Of a DNA stretch of 51,037 bases, positions 26,852-37,019 are shown piece after piece (the first letter of the stretch is position 1; every line of letters begins with the position of its first letter). The notes beneath the pieces are model-generated. The model ran no database searches. It was given only the letters and a program-made list of their open reading frames with translations, and was not told the DNA's origin. Both the position numbers and the translations under genes were made by a program. Source of the stretch: JAVJRN01 sp040218415 (GTDB taxonomy: Bacteria > Bacteroidota > Bacteroidia > Cytophagales > Cyclobacteriaceae); contig JAVJRN010000043.1 in the NCBI GenBank assembly GCA_040218415.1, positions 1 through 51,037 of the forward strand. The letters are read 5' to 3'.

Positions 26852-27208
26852 TTAGAGCAAGTGTTATAATCCAAAAAGTACTTTCGTGAAACTAAAAAGA
26901 GTCTCTGTATTAAGTCATTATCTGATTCAAAATATTAAATAATTGTAAACACTATTTTGAAAATCAATCTTCCGCCTCCTATGGGTTGATAATTCTGCAC
27001 TTCAGGATTTGAAATCCAGAGCATGCTGTTGGTTATTTCTAAGTGGCTCCTTCAGCTGACCTTTGATTTAACGATCTGTTTTAAATCTGGTAGCGCGGGA
27101 AACAGTTGAAACACCGGCAGACAACATTAGAATAATAAATTCACCAAAATGTAACCTTCAGCTGTCTTAAAAGTACTCTAAGTGTATTGCTCATCAAACC
27201 TCTCCAAT
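26852..27208. other. 357-bp divergent intergenic region
   Basis: It separates the sbcD start (minus) from the ABC permease start (plus), so it must hold both promoters. I saw no clear consensus promoter, hairpin or repeat. Confidence 0.4.
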
Positions 27209-29575
27209 ATGCTTCGCAATTTTTTCATAGTTACGCTTCGAAACCTCCAAAGAAACAGTCTTTATTCTATCATCAACATTTCTGGCTTAGCGATAGGAAT
27301 CGTCTGCAGTATCTTAATTCTACTTTGGGTGTCGGATGAAACGTCCTACGATATGTTTCTTCCGAAAAACGACCGGCTGCATCAAGTATGGTTAAATGCT
27401 GAGTTTGATAACAAAATTAATTCTTGGTCCTCCATTCCTCTCCCAACCTATGAAGGTCTGAAAAATAGGGATAGCAACATCAAAAACACAGCGGTCACAG
27501 ACTGGGGTGGAGATCACTTGCTGAAAGTTGGGGAAAAGAGATTGATCAAACAAGGCTATTACGTGAGCGAAGAATTTTTGGAAATGTTTCAGTTTCCGCT
27601 GCTTAATGGAGATGCTGCTGAGGTGCTAGATGACCCTTCGTCCATCGTAATTACTAAAAAATTAGCCTCCCAACTTTTCGGAAACGAAGATCCTCTCGGC
27701 CAACTCATCAAGGTAGATGATGCCAGTTCACTCAAGGTGACTGCAGTATTGAAAGACCTTCCAGATAATTCCACTTTCGAATTCGATTACCTGATGACCT
27801 ATGCGCAATGGCAGAAAGACAGTCCTTGGGTACTTAGCAATAAAACCAATTGGGGCAACTACTCCTTTCAGGTATTTGTGGAACTGTATGATGCGGATAA
27901 GGAGCAATCCACCAACATCGCCATCGCTGATCTCCTTACGGAAAATGGTGAGGACGACATGCCGAGAAGTCTTTTCCTTCACCCGCTACCACGCTGGAGG
28001 CTGTACTCCAGTTTTGAAAATGGAAAAGTACAGGGCGGAATGAGCGATTATGTAAGCCTTTTCACCTTCGTGGCAATATTCATTCTCTTGATCGCTTGCA
28101 TCAATTTTATGAATTTGGCCACAGCTAGATCCGAAAAAAGAGCCAAAGAAGTAGGTATCAGAAAGAGCCTCGGCTCTCATCGTAAGCAATTGATTATGCA
28201 ATTTATCGGTGAGTCACTCATCATTTCAGTGATTGCATTTCTCTTAGCAATCGTTGTTGCCTTATTGGTCATGCCTGGTTACAATATGCTCGTAGATAAG
28301 GAGTTAGCCATTGACTTTACATCAGGGAAGTTTTGGTTATTTTCTATTGGGGTAATTGTAGTGACGGGAATTATTTCAGGAAGTTATCCTGCTTTCTATC
28401 TTTCCTCTTTTAATCCAGTGGCTACTCTGAAAGGTGCTATCAAAATAGGCAAAGGAGCCACCACGCCTCGGAAATTTTTGGTCGTCTTACAATTTGGATT
28501 TTCTATCCTGCTCATGATCACTGTGGTAGTGATCTATCAGCAAATAGAATTGGTACAAAACAGAGAAGTCGGGTACGATCAAGAAAATCTCATATCTGTG
28601 GAGATCACCACCGATATTGATAAAAATTATGAAGTTCTGAAGAATGATTTGTTGCAATCGGGAGCGGTTACCTCAGTGACAAGATCAAACAGTAGCATCA
28701 CCCAAATTACCTCCAACAACTTCCTAGGATGGCCCGGAAAACCAGAAAATGAAAAAGTGATTTTCGTGACCATCGCCGCTGACTATGACTACACGAAGAC
28801 CATGGGTATCAAAATGCTACACGGACGTGATTTCTCCAAAGACTTTGGTACCGATACCAGCGCAATAGTCATCAATAAAGCTGCCTTAGACCTGATGAAT
28901 ATGGAAGACCCAATTGGCGCTCAACTCGATCTATGGGGAGGTAAAAGAACCTTGATAGGAGTGATGGACAATGCGCTGATGGGCTCTCCCTATCAGGAAG
29001 TGAGGCCTCTTTTCATGGTTTACGACCCGAATTGGATCAATTCCGTTTCTGTTCGCTTGCGTCCCGGGAATCAGCTTTCAGCTACTCTTGAGACTGTTGG
29101 GGAAATATTTGATCGACATAACCCAGCTTATCCTTTCCAATATGACTTTGCGGATGTGGAATTTGACAAGAAATTTGCCACTATCCAGATGACGAAAAAG
29201 CTTAGTTTGGTTTTTTCATTACTGGCCATTTTCATTACTGGGCTTGGACTATTCGGGTTGGCGTCTTTCACCGCAGAGCAACGTACCAAGGAGATTGGAA
29301 TCAGAAAAGTACTGGGCGCTTCTGTGGGTAATTTGGTGCTGCTCATGTCCAAAGATTTCTCCAAGTTGGTCATCATTTCCTTCGTGCTGGCGGCACCTCT
29401 CGCATGGTATTTCTTGGATCAATACCTTGATCGTTACAAGATCAGGATTGACATCCAATGGTGGATTTTTCCATTGGTTGGTTTGGTGGCGCTTGGTTTT
29501 GCTATGGCTATTGTGTCCAATCAGGCAGGTAGAGCGGCTAGAGCCAATCCAGTAAAATCTTTGAGAAGCGAGTGA
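27209..29575 (+). CDS. ABC transporter permease, FtsX/MacB family
   Basis: 788 aa from the ATG of MLRNFFIVTLRNLQRN; an upstream GTG adds nine implausible residues. Two tandem FtsX-type permease modules are visible. Each has a MacB periplasmic core domain (about 45-230 and 430-620) and helices near 20-42, 285-310, 340-365, 385-405, 425-445, 670-695, 720-745 and 755-780. The repeated RAKEVGIRKSLGS / RTKEIGIRKVLGA motifs couple to the ATPase. No ATPase gene is adjacent, so it uses one encoded elsewhere. Export of a peptide or lipid-like toxic compound is the usual guess. Confidence 0.9.
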   Translation: MLRNFFIVTLRNLQRNSLYSIINISGLAIGIVCSILILLWVSDETSYDMFLPKNDRLHQVWLNAEFDNKINSWSSIPLPTYEGLKNRDSNIKNTAVTDWGGDHLLKVGEKRLIKQGYYVSEEFLEMFQFPLLNGDAAEVLDDPSSIVITKKLASQLFGNEDPLGQLIKVDDASSLKVTAVLKDLPDNSTFEFDYLMTYAQWQKDSPWVLSNKTNWGNYSFQVFVELYDADKEQSTNIAIADLLTENGEDDMPRSLFLHPLPRWRLYSSFENGKVQGGMSDYVSLFTFVAIFILLIACINFMNLATARSEKRAKEVGIRKSLGSHRKQLIMQFIGESLIISVIAFLLAIVVALLVMPGYNMLVDKELAIDFTSGKFWLFSIGVIVVTGIISGSYPAFYLSSFNPVATLKGAIKIGKGATTPRKFLVVLQFGFSILLMITVVVIYQQIELVQNREVGYDQENLISVEITTDIDKNYEVLKNDLLQSGAVTSVTRSNSSITQITSNNFLGWPGKPENEKVIFVTIAADYDYTKTMGIKMLHGRDFSKDFGTDTSAIVINKAALDLMNMEDPIGAQLDLWGGKRTLIGVMDNALMGSPYQEVRPLFMVYDPNWINSVSVRLRPGNQLSATLETVGEIFDRHNPAYPFQYDFADVEFDKKFATIQMTKKLSLVFSLLAIFITGLGLFGLASFTAEQRTKEIGIRKVLGASVGNLVLLMSKDFSKLVIISFVLAAPLAWYFLDQYLDRYKIRIDIQWWIFPLVGLVALGFAMAIVSNQAGRAARANPVKSLRSE

Positions 29576-29685
29576 TCGACCTCACGAACACTCGATATTA
29601 GATTAGTAAACGTCAAAATGGAGGTGATCTTGCATCCGCTGAAAGTGCGGATCTTAAGTATAAAGAATGCAACCTCTCATCGAGC

Positions 29686-29882
29686 CCACCAAGTGTAGGT
29701 TGCCACTAAACGTACCCCTTTTTTTGTGTTTTAAGCCAGTGTAGATTCCAGCTGTAATCGCATCAAGGAAGCTTATACACATATGGCTTTTAATGCTTGT
29801 CCCAGATTCAAAATCTATTAGATTTAACCCAAATATAAGTCGGATAACGATCATTGTGGGTTGCTATCCGGTTGTAGTCTAT
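29686..29882 (+). repeat. Integrase-end repeat A with attI-like hairpin
   Basis: About the last 100 bp of the recombinase gene reappear here in degenerate form (shared words TATACACATATGGCTTTTAA, CAGATTCAAAATC, TTAGATTTAACC). They are preceded by an 85-bp non-integrase part (GTGTAGGTTGCCACTA ... GCCAGTGTA) also found in copies B and C, and followed by a hairpin CGGATA...TATCCG at 29841-29870 and the box GTTGTAG. It marks the entrance to the kinase gene at 29905. The rest of the 329-bp gap (29576-29685) shows nothing recognisable. Confidence 0.75.
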
Positions 29883-29904
29883 TATATCAATAACGTAGAG
29901 GGGT

Positions 29905-32900
29905 ATGAAAAACACGAATTATCTGAAAGAAGAACTCTATGAGCTTATCAAATCGGATGAGTCAATTTTTGATTTTATCCAAGAGTCTTCACTAGATGGC
30001 TTGTGGTATTGGGATTTGGAGCAGCCCGAAGAAGAATGGATGAATCCTAAATTTTGGGCAGTTTTAGGGTACGACCACCGAGAAATGCCGCATAAAGCAT
30101 CGGCCTGGCAGGATATTATCCACCCAAAAGATTTAGAAATTGCTAAAGATAATGTTACAAAGCATTTAGAAAACCCAGATTTCCCTTACGATCAAGTAGC
30201 AAGATATACGCATAAAAATGGCTCTACCGTATGGATTAGGTGCCGTGGTTTGGCAGTCAGGGATGAGCATGGCAAACCGCTAAGAATGCTAGGGGCTCAT
30301 CAAGAAATTACAGAGCTTAAAAACAACGAATTACTGCTTAAGAGCAAAACTGCCCAACTTCACAACGCCCAACAAATTTCCAAAGTAGGTAGCTGGGAGC
30401 TTGATTTAAAAACCAATGAGATGGTCTGGACAGAGGAGCTTTACAAAATGTATGGCTTTGACCACACACTCCCTCCGCCACCTTACTCTGAACACATGAA
30501 GTTGCTTACTTCGGAAAGCTGGGCAAACTTAATGTCTTGTTTAACCCTTACTAGAGAGCAAGGCATTCCTTATGAATTAGAACTTAGAAGCATTCGCAAA
30601 GATGGAAGCCAAGGATGGATGTGGGCGCGTGGAGAGGCTGTATTTGATGAAAATAAGCGTATCATTGGCTTAAGGGGGGTGGCACAAGATATCACGGAGA
30701 AAAAGATACTTGAACTAGAAAAAGAAGCATTAATCAAACGTTTGAATTATGCTTTGGACGCTTCAGGTGATGGGATTTGGGATTGGACCCCTGCAGATGG
30801 CATCACCGTTTTCTCGAAGGCATGGGTAGAAATGCTGGGTTATGAGGTGGGCGAGCTTGCCTACATAGCCAGTGAGTGGTCTGATAGATTACATCCCGAT
30901 GATTCTGAGTGGGTTTTTGCAGCCATCAATAAAGTTACCCAGACACCTGAAAATGGCGACACTTTCAGCCACGAATACCGATTTAGAAACAAAGCGGGCG
31001 ACTATTTGTGGATACACAACAGAGCAAAGGTTGTTGAGCGAAATGAAAAAGGAGAAGCAAGCAGAGTAGTAGGTACGCATACGAATATTACTGAGCAAAA
31101 AAGGAAGGAAGCAGAGATTGCCGCCATCAGCAAAGAGATAAAAGATATCACCATTGCCGTGAACGAAGCTACTGCTCTCTCCATTACCAATGCGCAAGGC
31201 ATCTTTGTAAAAGTAAACAAGAAGTTGTGCGAGATATGCGGCTATACTGAGGAAGAGCTAATCGGGCAAAACCACAATATCCTGAATACAGACTACCATG
31301 ATGCGTCATTTTGGCGCAATCAGTGGGAAACGATAATGGCAGGTAAAACGTGGAAGGGAGAAATTAAAAAGAGAAAGAAAGATGGTAGCGATTATTGGGT
31401 GAATACTGTAATTCAGCCAATTTACGATGATTTGGGGCAGGTTGTACAGTTCCTTTCTATCCGACAAGACATTACCGACCGTAAAAAGACTGAATTGGTT
31501 TTACAAGATAGTGAACTCCGCTTAAGTCTGGCTACTCAAGCAGGAGGCGTAGGAGTGTGGGATTTGGATATAGTGGCCAATAAATTGACTTGGGATGATC
31601 AGATGTTTGCTTTATATGGGGTAAAAAGAGAAGAGTTTTCCAGTGCGCTTGATGCCTGGACTCAAGGAGTTTATGAAGCCGACAGAGAACAGGGCTATAA
31701 AGAATTTGAATTAGCAATTAAAGGCGAAAAAGAATTTAACACCGAATTTCGAGTCCAAACTCCAAACGGGCAGATCAGAAATATTAGGGCACTTGCCAAG
31801 ATTCTAAGAGATAAAGATGGCAATGCGACTAGAATGATTGGGACCAATTGGGACATCACCAACGAAAAAGAAGCCTTAAGACAAATCGAAGAAGCCAATC
31901 AAAAGTTAAAAAGTATTTTTTATGGTATGCAAGATGTTATTTGGGCAATAGAAGCAGAGACCTTTAAAACAATTTTTATTACTCCTTCAGCAGAAGATTT
32001 CTATGGCTATACCCTTGACGAATGGTACTCCAACTCTCAGTTATGGAGTGAGGTCATCGTAGATGAATACAAAAACATCATCCCTCAAATGTTTAAAAAC
32101 CTAGAAGAGGAGGGTTTTTCTCAGTCCGAGTATAAAATTAGAACAAAATCAGGTGCTCTTAAATGGGTGAAAAATAGAGTTAAAGTCGTGAAAGAAAATG
32201 GCGTGGTAGCAAGGTTTGAAGGTGTAGTAATTGACATCACCAAAGAAAAAGAAGCCTTAAGACAACTCGAAGAAGCCAAAGAACAAGCAGAAGCAAGTGA
32301 GGGCAGGCTTATCATTGCTCAGGGTGTAACAAAAGTAGGAAGCTGGGAAACGGATTTGCAAACCTTTGAAGTAGTTTGGTCAGAGGAGACCTATAAGATT
32401 TTTGGAACTGATAATTTACGTTTTCAGGCATCACATCCTGCTTTTTTGGAATTTGTTCACCCGGAGGATAAGGAGAAAGTAGATAAAGCGTTTTTAGAAT
32501 CGCTTACAAAAGCAGGTATTAATATGGTAGAGCACCGCATCCTAACCGTTGATAATATTGTAAAACATGTAGAAGAGCGCTGGCAGATTCATTCGGATCT
32601 AAATGGTAAACCTACACGGGCTGTAGGTACCTGTCAGGACATCACCGAACGCAAGCAGGCAGAACAAGAATTAATTAAAGCCAAAGAACAAGCAGAAGCT
32701 GCCAACAAAGCAAAATCGGAGTTTCTTGCCAATATGAGCCACGAAATCCGTACGCCGCTCAATGGGGTGATCGGTTTTACGGAGTTACTTACAAAAACTC
32801 CGCTAAGCCCCGTTCAACAGCAATATGCTAATAGTGCCAATGTATCAGGGCATACGCTTTTAGGCATTATCAACGATATTCTTGACTTTTCTAAGATTGA

Positions 32901-34632
32901 AGCAGGCATGTTGGAGCTTGAGGTAATGAAAACCGATATGGTTGAGCTTTTAGAAAATAGCATCGATATTGTCAAATTCTCAGCAGCAGACAAAACGCTT
33001 GAATTATTATTGGATATTGATCCTTCCATGCCTCGTTTTGCCCATGTTGACGCTATTCGCACCAAGCAGATTTTAGCAAATCTTTTAAGCAATGCCGTCA
33101 AGTTTACGGAAAAGGGCGAAGTAGCGCTACAAGCAGTCTATCACACACTTGAAGGTAAACAAGGAAAATTGTCAATTTCCGTACGAGATACAGGGATTGG
33201 TATTACCGAAGAGCAAAAAGCAAAACTTTTCAAATCATTTTCTCAAGCTGACAGTTCCACCACGCGTAAATATGGAGGCACAGGTTTAGGACTGGTCATT
33301 TCACAAATGATTGCAGAAAAAATGGGAAGCACAATCAACTTAGATAGCACTCCTGGTGTTGGCACTACTTTCTCTTTCGACATCATCACGGATTTTGAGC
33401 AGGGAGAAAAACCAAATACCGCAAAGATTTCAGGTGTAAACCGCTGTTTGATTATTGATGATAATGATAACAACCGACTCATTCTGGACCAAATGCTCAA
33501 GCAGTGGCATATAAAATCGGACTCCTGCAATAATGGACTTGAGGCACTAAAGAAACTGCAAAGTACTCCGCCTTATGATATGATAATCTGCGATTATGAT
33601 ATGCCCTATCTTAATGGCATAGACACTATCCGCCTGATGAAGGATAAGTTGGAACTAAGCATCGAAAAGCAACCGATCATTTTACTTCATTCTTCAATAG
33701 ATGACACAGACTTGAATCAAAAAAGTAAAGAGTTAGGCATTCGTTTCCATTTGAATAAACCCGTGAAAAGTCAAGATTTATTCAACTACCTCTCTGATCT
33801 CGATCAAACATCAGAAACTATCCCACAGAAAGAAACAGAACAACCAGTTAATACGAGTCAAACACGGGGAAAAATAAAAGTCCTTATCGCAGAAGATAAT
33901 CCCTTGAACATGGAGCTTAGCAAAATCATCCTTTCACAGCTAATGCCCAATAGCGAGGTTTATGAAGCAAAAAATGGCCTAGAAGCTATTGAGCAATACA
34001 AAAGTATTTCTCCAGACTTAATCTTCATGGATGTACACATGCCCGAACTTGACGGCATTGATGCGACCAAAAAAATTAGAAAATTAGAGGTAAATAAAAG
34101 TAATCACCTTCCAATTATAGCACTTACGGCAGGTGCATTAAAGGAGGAAAAAGAGAAGTGCATTGCCGCAGGAATGGATGACTTTTTAACTAAACCATTA
34201 GAATCCAAAAACATACAAACAGTATTTACTAAATTCTTTCCGAAAGGAAAAAAGATCAATGTTGAATTGCAAAATATAGATGATGCTAAAAATGATATTC
34301 ATTTTGGATTTAGCGAACTGACAAGAAGTGTTGGAAATAATATGGAGACGGCTCAAAAATTAATATCGATGTTTATTACCGATATGCCGACTAAGATAGA
34401 CCAGCTCGAACAGGCATGCAAAGACATAGACTTAGCAAATGTCAAGGCAATTGCTCATTCGATTAATGGGACTTCTCTTCATATGCGCTGTAGTCTATTA
34501 GCTGAAATTGCAAGAAAAATGGACAATGCTACCGAAGATCATTCCTTTGAGCACTTGGAAGTTCTACTTACCGCACTTAAAGAAGAATGGGAAACGGTAA
34601 AGCATTTGTTGCTACAAAAAATAGATGGTTAA
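29905..34632 (+). CDS. Giant hybrid sensor histidine kinase (7 PAS, 2 REC, HPt)
   Basis: 1575 aa without membrane helices. Seven PAS/PAC modules run from about 20 to 925, most ending in a D-I-T-(D/E)-x-K type linker. A HisKA dimerisation domain follows (FLANMSHEIRTPLNG, about 935), then an HATPase (NLLSNAVKFTEKG, DTGIGI, GTGLGLVIS, 1040-1160), two receiver domains (LIIDDNDNNR and IICDYDMP; VLIAEDNPLN and IFMDVHMPELDG) and a C-terminal HPt with AHSINGTS (about 1515). A complete intracellular phosphorelay lies in one chain; no output domain, so it must act through a separate regulator. It sits directly behind repeat A in the plus-strand array. Confidence 0.92.
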   Translation: MKNTNYLKEELYELIKSDESIFDFIQESSLDGLWYWDLEQPEEEWMNPKFWAVLGYDHREMPHKASAWQDIIHPKDLEIAKDNVTKHLENPDFPYDQVARYTHKNGSTVWIRCRGLAVRDEHGKPLRMLGAHQEITELKNNELLLKSKTAQLHNAQQISKVGSWELDLKTNEMVWTEELYKMYGFDHTLPPPPYSEHMKLLTSESWANLMSCLTLTREQGIPYELELRSIRKDGSQGWMWARGEAVFDENKRIIGLRGVAQDITEKKILELEKEALIKRLNYALDASGDGIWDWTPADGITVFSKAWVEMLGYEVGELAYIASEWSDRLHPDDSEWVFAAINKVTQTPENGDTFSHEYRFRNKAGDYLWIHNRAKVVERNEKGEASRVVGTHTNITEQKRKEAEIAAISKEIKDITIAVNEATALSITNAQGIFVKVNKKLCEICGYTEEELIGQNHNILNTDYHDASFWRNQWETIMAGKTWKGEIKKRKKDGSDYWVNTVIQPIYDDLGQVVQFLSIRQDITDRKKTELVLQDSELRLSLATQAGGVGVWDLDIVANKLTWDDQMFALYGVKREEFSSALDAWTQGVYEADREQGYKEFELAIKGEKEFNTEFRVQTPNGQIRNIRALAKILRDKDGNATRMIGTNWDITNEKEALRQIEEANQKLKSIFYGMQDVIWAIEAETFKTIFITPSAEDFYGYTLDEWYSNSQLWSEVIVDEYKNIIPQMFKNLEEEGFSQSEYKIRTKSGALKWVKNRVKVVKENGVVARFEGVVIDITKEKEALRQLEEAKEQAEASEGRLIIAQGVTKVGSWETDLQTFEVVWSEETYKIFGTDNLRFQASHPAFLEFVHPEDKEKVDKAFLESLTKAGINMVEHRILTVDNIVKHVEERWQIHSDLNGKPTRAVGTCQDITERKQAEQELIKAKEQAEAANKAKSEFLANMSHEIRTPLNGVIGFTELLTKTPLSPVQQQYANSANVSGHTLLGIINDILDFSKIEAGMLELEVMKTDMVELLENSIDIVKFSAADKTLELLLDIDPSMPRFAHVDAIRTKQILANLLSNAVKFTEKGEVALQAVYHTLEGKQGKLSISVRDTGIGITEEQKAKLFKSFSQADSSTTRKYGGTGLGLVISQMIAEKMGSTINLDSTPGVGTTFSFDIITDFEQGEKPNTAKISGVNRCLIIDDNDNNRLILDQMLKQWHIKSDSCNNGLEALKKLQSTPPYDMIICDYDMPYLNGIDTIRLMKDKLELSIEKQPIILLHSSIDDTDLNQKSKELGIRFHLNKPVKSQDLFNYLSDLDQTSETIPQKETEQPVNTSQTRGKIKVLIAEDNPLNMELSKIILSQLMPNSEVYEAKNGLEAIEQYKSISPDLIFMDVHMPELDGIDATKKIRKLEVNKSNHLPIIALTAGALKEEKEKCIAAGMDDFLTKPLESKNIQTVFTKFFPKGKKINVELQNIDDAKNDIHFGFSELTRSVGNNMETAQKLISMFITDMPTKIDQLEQACKDIDLANVKAIAHSINGTSLHMRCSLLAEIARKMDNATEDHSFEHLEVLLTALKEEWETVKHLLLQKIDG

Positions 34633-34661
34633 AGGAGTAAAAATTGACACAATAGCAGTTT

Positions 34662-34852
34662 TCCCCACTAGGTGTAGGTTGCCACTACACCCGGCTATTT
34701 TTTTGGATTTTATAGCCAGTGTACATACCCGCTCAAGTCTGACTACAGAAGTATACTACATATAGCTAACAATCAATGGTTTATCTCTGATCTCTGATTC
34801 AAAATCCATTAGATTTGGATTAATATAAGTTGGTGAGCACCAATTAGGAAAA
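34662..34852 (+). repeat. Integrase-end repeat B with hairpin
   Basis: Second copy of the integrase-3'-end repeat: CTAGGTGTAGGTTGCCACTA, then TTTTTTTGGATTTTATAGCC, then ATTCAAAATCCATTAGATTT. It ends in TATAAG followed by a small hairpin TTGGTG/CACCAA (34830-34843). The GTTGT box seen in A and C is not clear here. The next gene begins 9 nt later. Confidence 0.7.
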
Positions 34853-35210
34853 ATGGAAAAGCAAATAGATTCGATTGACCATTATATTTCTAAATTCCCA
34901 AAAGAAGTTCAAGAAAAACTTAAATGGATTAGAAAAGAGATTAAAGATATTGCCCCAAAGACAATTGAAAGTATTTCTTATCGAATGCCGGCTTATAAAT
35001 TGAATAAAAAACCACTTGTGTATTTCGGAGGTTTTGCAAATCATATTGGGTTTTACGCTACACCAACTGGACATGAAAATTTCAAAAAAGTACTCTCAAA
35101 ATACAAGCAAGGAAAAAGGCTCTGTTCAATTTCCACTTGAGCAACCGTTACCTCACGAAATAATTACCCAAATTATCAAATTTAGAGTAACCGAAAACCT
35201 GAAAAAATGA
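34853..35210 (+). pseudogene. DUF1801 protein with a frameshift
   Basis: The first frame gives 95 aa typical of DUF1801 (MEKQIDSIDHYISKFPKEVQ, ISYRMPAYKLNKKPLVYFGG). It runs out of frame at an A5 tract (35113-35117). Taking one A away continues as GKGSVQFPLEQPLPHEIITQ and ends KFRVTENLKK at 35210, the normal family ending, for a protein of about 118 aa. The restored stop overlaps the next start (ATGA). It is either a recent pseudogene or a sequencing error in a homopolymer. Confidence 0.8.
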
Positions 35211-35623
35211 ATAGAGATAAAATAAAAATTCACTCCGAAATTTTCGCAAACAGAAATAAGGTATGGGATTACTATACGAATCCAATACATATCGTTAATT
35301 GGAATTTTGCCTCAGAAGATTGGTGCTGTCCGAGAGCTGAAAATGACCTACAAATTGGTGGAACTTATAAAGCGAGAATGGAAGCTAAAGATGGAAGTTT
35401 TGGATTCGACTTTGAAGCTATTTATAAAGAAATCAATCCATTAGAATCATTTAGTTATGGTTTTGAAAATCGAAGTATACAAGTTCGTTTTGAAGAAATG
35501 GGAAAGAAGACAAAAGTTATGATTGAATTTGACCCAGAATCAGAAAATCCAATTGAGATGCAAAAGAATGGATGGCAATCTATTCTCAATAATTTCAAAA
35601 AATATGTTGAATCAAATAAATAA
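35207..35623 (+). CDS. SRPBCC / AHSA1-like domain protein
   Basis: 138 aa, a START-like ligand-binding fold: IHSEIFANRNKVWDYYTNPIHIVNWNF, the central GGTYKARMEAKDGSFGFDFEA and the closing W..ILNNFKKYVE helix. It belongs to the polyketide-cyclase / activator-of-Hsp90-like group. The ligand is unknown. It overlaps the DUF1801 gene by 4 nt; DUF1801 and SRPBCC genes are often neighbours in Bacteroidota cassettes. Confidence 0.88.
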   Translation: MNRDKIKIHSEIFANRNKVWDYYTNPIHIVNWNFASEDWCCPRAENDLQIGGTYKARMEAKDGSFGFDFEAIYKEINPLESFSYGFENRSIQVRFEEMGKKTKVMIEFDPESENPIEMQKNGWQSILNNFKKYVESNK

Positions 35624-35674
35624 AAGGCACATAGAATGTTTATAAAAAACAGGCTAAATATTAGTAAATTCAAG

Positions 35675-35788
35675 TGTTTTGGCTCGTTTCAAACTTTGTG
35701 TTTAACCAAAAGTTTCGAGCTTCATAACCGCCTACTTTTCATATTCTAAACGTTAATCACTATTTTGCGGTGAGCTGGTTGTTAGGCT
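35675..35788 (+). repeat. attC-like site with GTTAGGC box
   Basis: GCTCG and AAACTTT pair with AAAGTTT and CGAGC in a palindrome near 35680-35725. The site ends in the canonical integron box GTTAGGC at 35781-35787. The complementary box AGCCTAAC follows the next gene at 36233-36240, so GTTAGGCT marks the start of the cassette carrying the gene at 35817. Confidence 0.65.
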
Positions 35789-35816
35789 CAATTAGAATTT
35801 ATTTATATGTCATAAT

Positions 35817-36221
35817 ATGTTGAAAATTAAGACACTTATTATTTTCTCATTTTTTGTATCTCGTCTTTTCGGACAATGTGATCAAACTAAAAATTGGGGT
35901 GCTATTGGATACCCTGATCCAGATACAGGACTCGAAATGTTTCTACCAATGACATTTGAGTTTACTTCCGATTCAATATTTATAAAAAATTCACAAAAAC
36001 CTGATGATGCAGTTAAGTATTTGATAACTAATTCGGAATGTGATTGGGATAAGGAATATTTAACGGGAGAAGCAGTTTACGAGATATTAATAATAGCTAG
36101 TAATAAGACTGCAACACTTAATTTAAAAAGTGAAGTAGGTAAAGGAACAATCCATATTTTAATGGATGACCCAAACTTTTATAGCCCGAAATTTAAAGTT
36201 AAAAAAATGAGCACAGAGTAA
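35817..36221 (+). CDS. Small secreted protein, unknown
   Basis: 134 aa with a signal sequence (LKIKTLIIFSFFVSRLFGQ). The mature part has two cysteines and short strands. No family was recognised. It is the sole gene of a cassette bounded by GTTAGGCT and AGCCTAAC. Confidence 0.65.
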   Translation: MLKIKTLIIFSFFVSRLFGQCDQTKNWGAIGYPDPDTGLEMFLPMTFEFTSDSIFIKNSQKPDDAVKYLITNSECDWDKEYLTGEAVYEILIIASNKTATLNLKSEVGKGTIHILMDDPNFYSPKFKVKKMSTE

Positions 36222-36232
36222 AATCAAAACAA

Positions 36233-36476
36233 AGCCTAACACTGCGTAAACCCATTTGTTCACCGCCTTGAAGCTGATTTTCTGCTAAATAGCTCGGAAT
36301 TTATGCTTGCTTTTCATAGCTGTCTATCACAGATATTGTTTTAGTTAAGTATAGTGTTTAATTATCCTAAACTTTTGCAATTAATGAACGGTACCCGTTT
36401 GCGGAGAAAGCATAAATTACTACTTTCAGTATTTCATAACCTAGTGTATCAAACGGGTTTTAAACTGGCGTTATCT
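36233..36476 (+). repeat. attC-like site, 244 bp
   Basis: It starts with AGCCTAAC (36233-36240) and ends with GTTATCT (36470-36476). Inner arms are imperfectly complementary: AACACTGCGTAAACCCATTTG at the left pairs with CAAACGGGTTTTAAACTGGC at the right. An open frame from 36354 crosses the right half, but the palindrome shows that this part is not coding. Confidence 0.75.
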
Positions 36477-36488
36477 TTCACTTACTGC

Positions 36489-37019
36489 ATGACGAAAACA
36501 GAACCTCTCAACACAGCAATTAAGATCTTTGGACTACACTATTTTGTGCGATTTGTCCAACACTTCATGGAATTCCCTTTCATGATTTTTGGGAACAACT
36601 TTTTCCCTGACGGTCAAGGCTTGTTTATTTACGCTGGAATCTCGATAACTTTTTTGGTTGAAATAGGATTTGCATATATGGCTATTTTCAGAACTGAATT
36701 AATTGCTAACAAGATTTCATCTACCAACGAGGGGACTGTTGAACTCGCAACCACCAAAACGGATTTGCTTGAAATTGCTTTGGCCATAGTTTCAGTCTTA
36801 GCGATTCTCAACTCCATCCCGAACCTCCTATCTCAACAGGTGAACAGCATTTACTACCATGATCACAAAGAAGTGGAATTCTGGACAACAGCAGCGAAGA
36901 ATCTACTCTATCAGAACTTATTCATACTTGCAGCAGGTACTTTCCTACTTCTCAACGCCAGAAACTTTGCAAAATGGATCGTGAACCGTGGAACGCAGAA
37001 CGGCAATAGCGAGAGATAA
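36489..37019 (+). CDS. Small integral membrane protein, unknown
   Basis: 176 aa from the ATG at 36489. A longer frame (from GTG 36354 or ATG 36384) exists, but those codons lie inside the attC-like palindrome, and 36489 follows the GTTATCT box by 12 nt. About four hydrophobic helices (FGLHYFVRFVQ, LFIYAGISITFLVEIGFAYM, LLEIALAIVSVLAIL, LFILAAGTFLLLNA). No family was recognised. The stop codon overlaps the complementary box AGATAAC (37014-37020). Confidence 0.65.
   Translation: MTKTEPLNTAIKIFGLHYFVRFVQHFMEFPFMIFGNNFFPDGQGLFIYAGISITFLVEIGFAYMAIFRTELIANKISSTNEGTVELATTKTDLLEIALAIVSVLAILNSIPNLLSQQVNSIYYHDHKEVEFWTTAAKNLLYQNLFILAAGTFLLLNARNFAKWIVNRGTQNGNSER

Noticed and set aside
29871..34750. GACTACAGAAG near 34737 as the closing box for GTTGTAGTC at 29871
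   Set aside because: It lies inside integrase-end repeat B, where the match follows from the integrase sequence itself.
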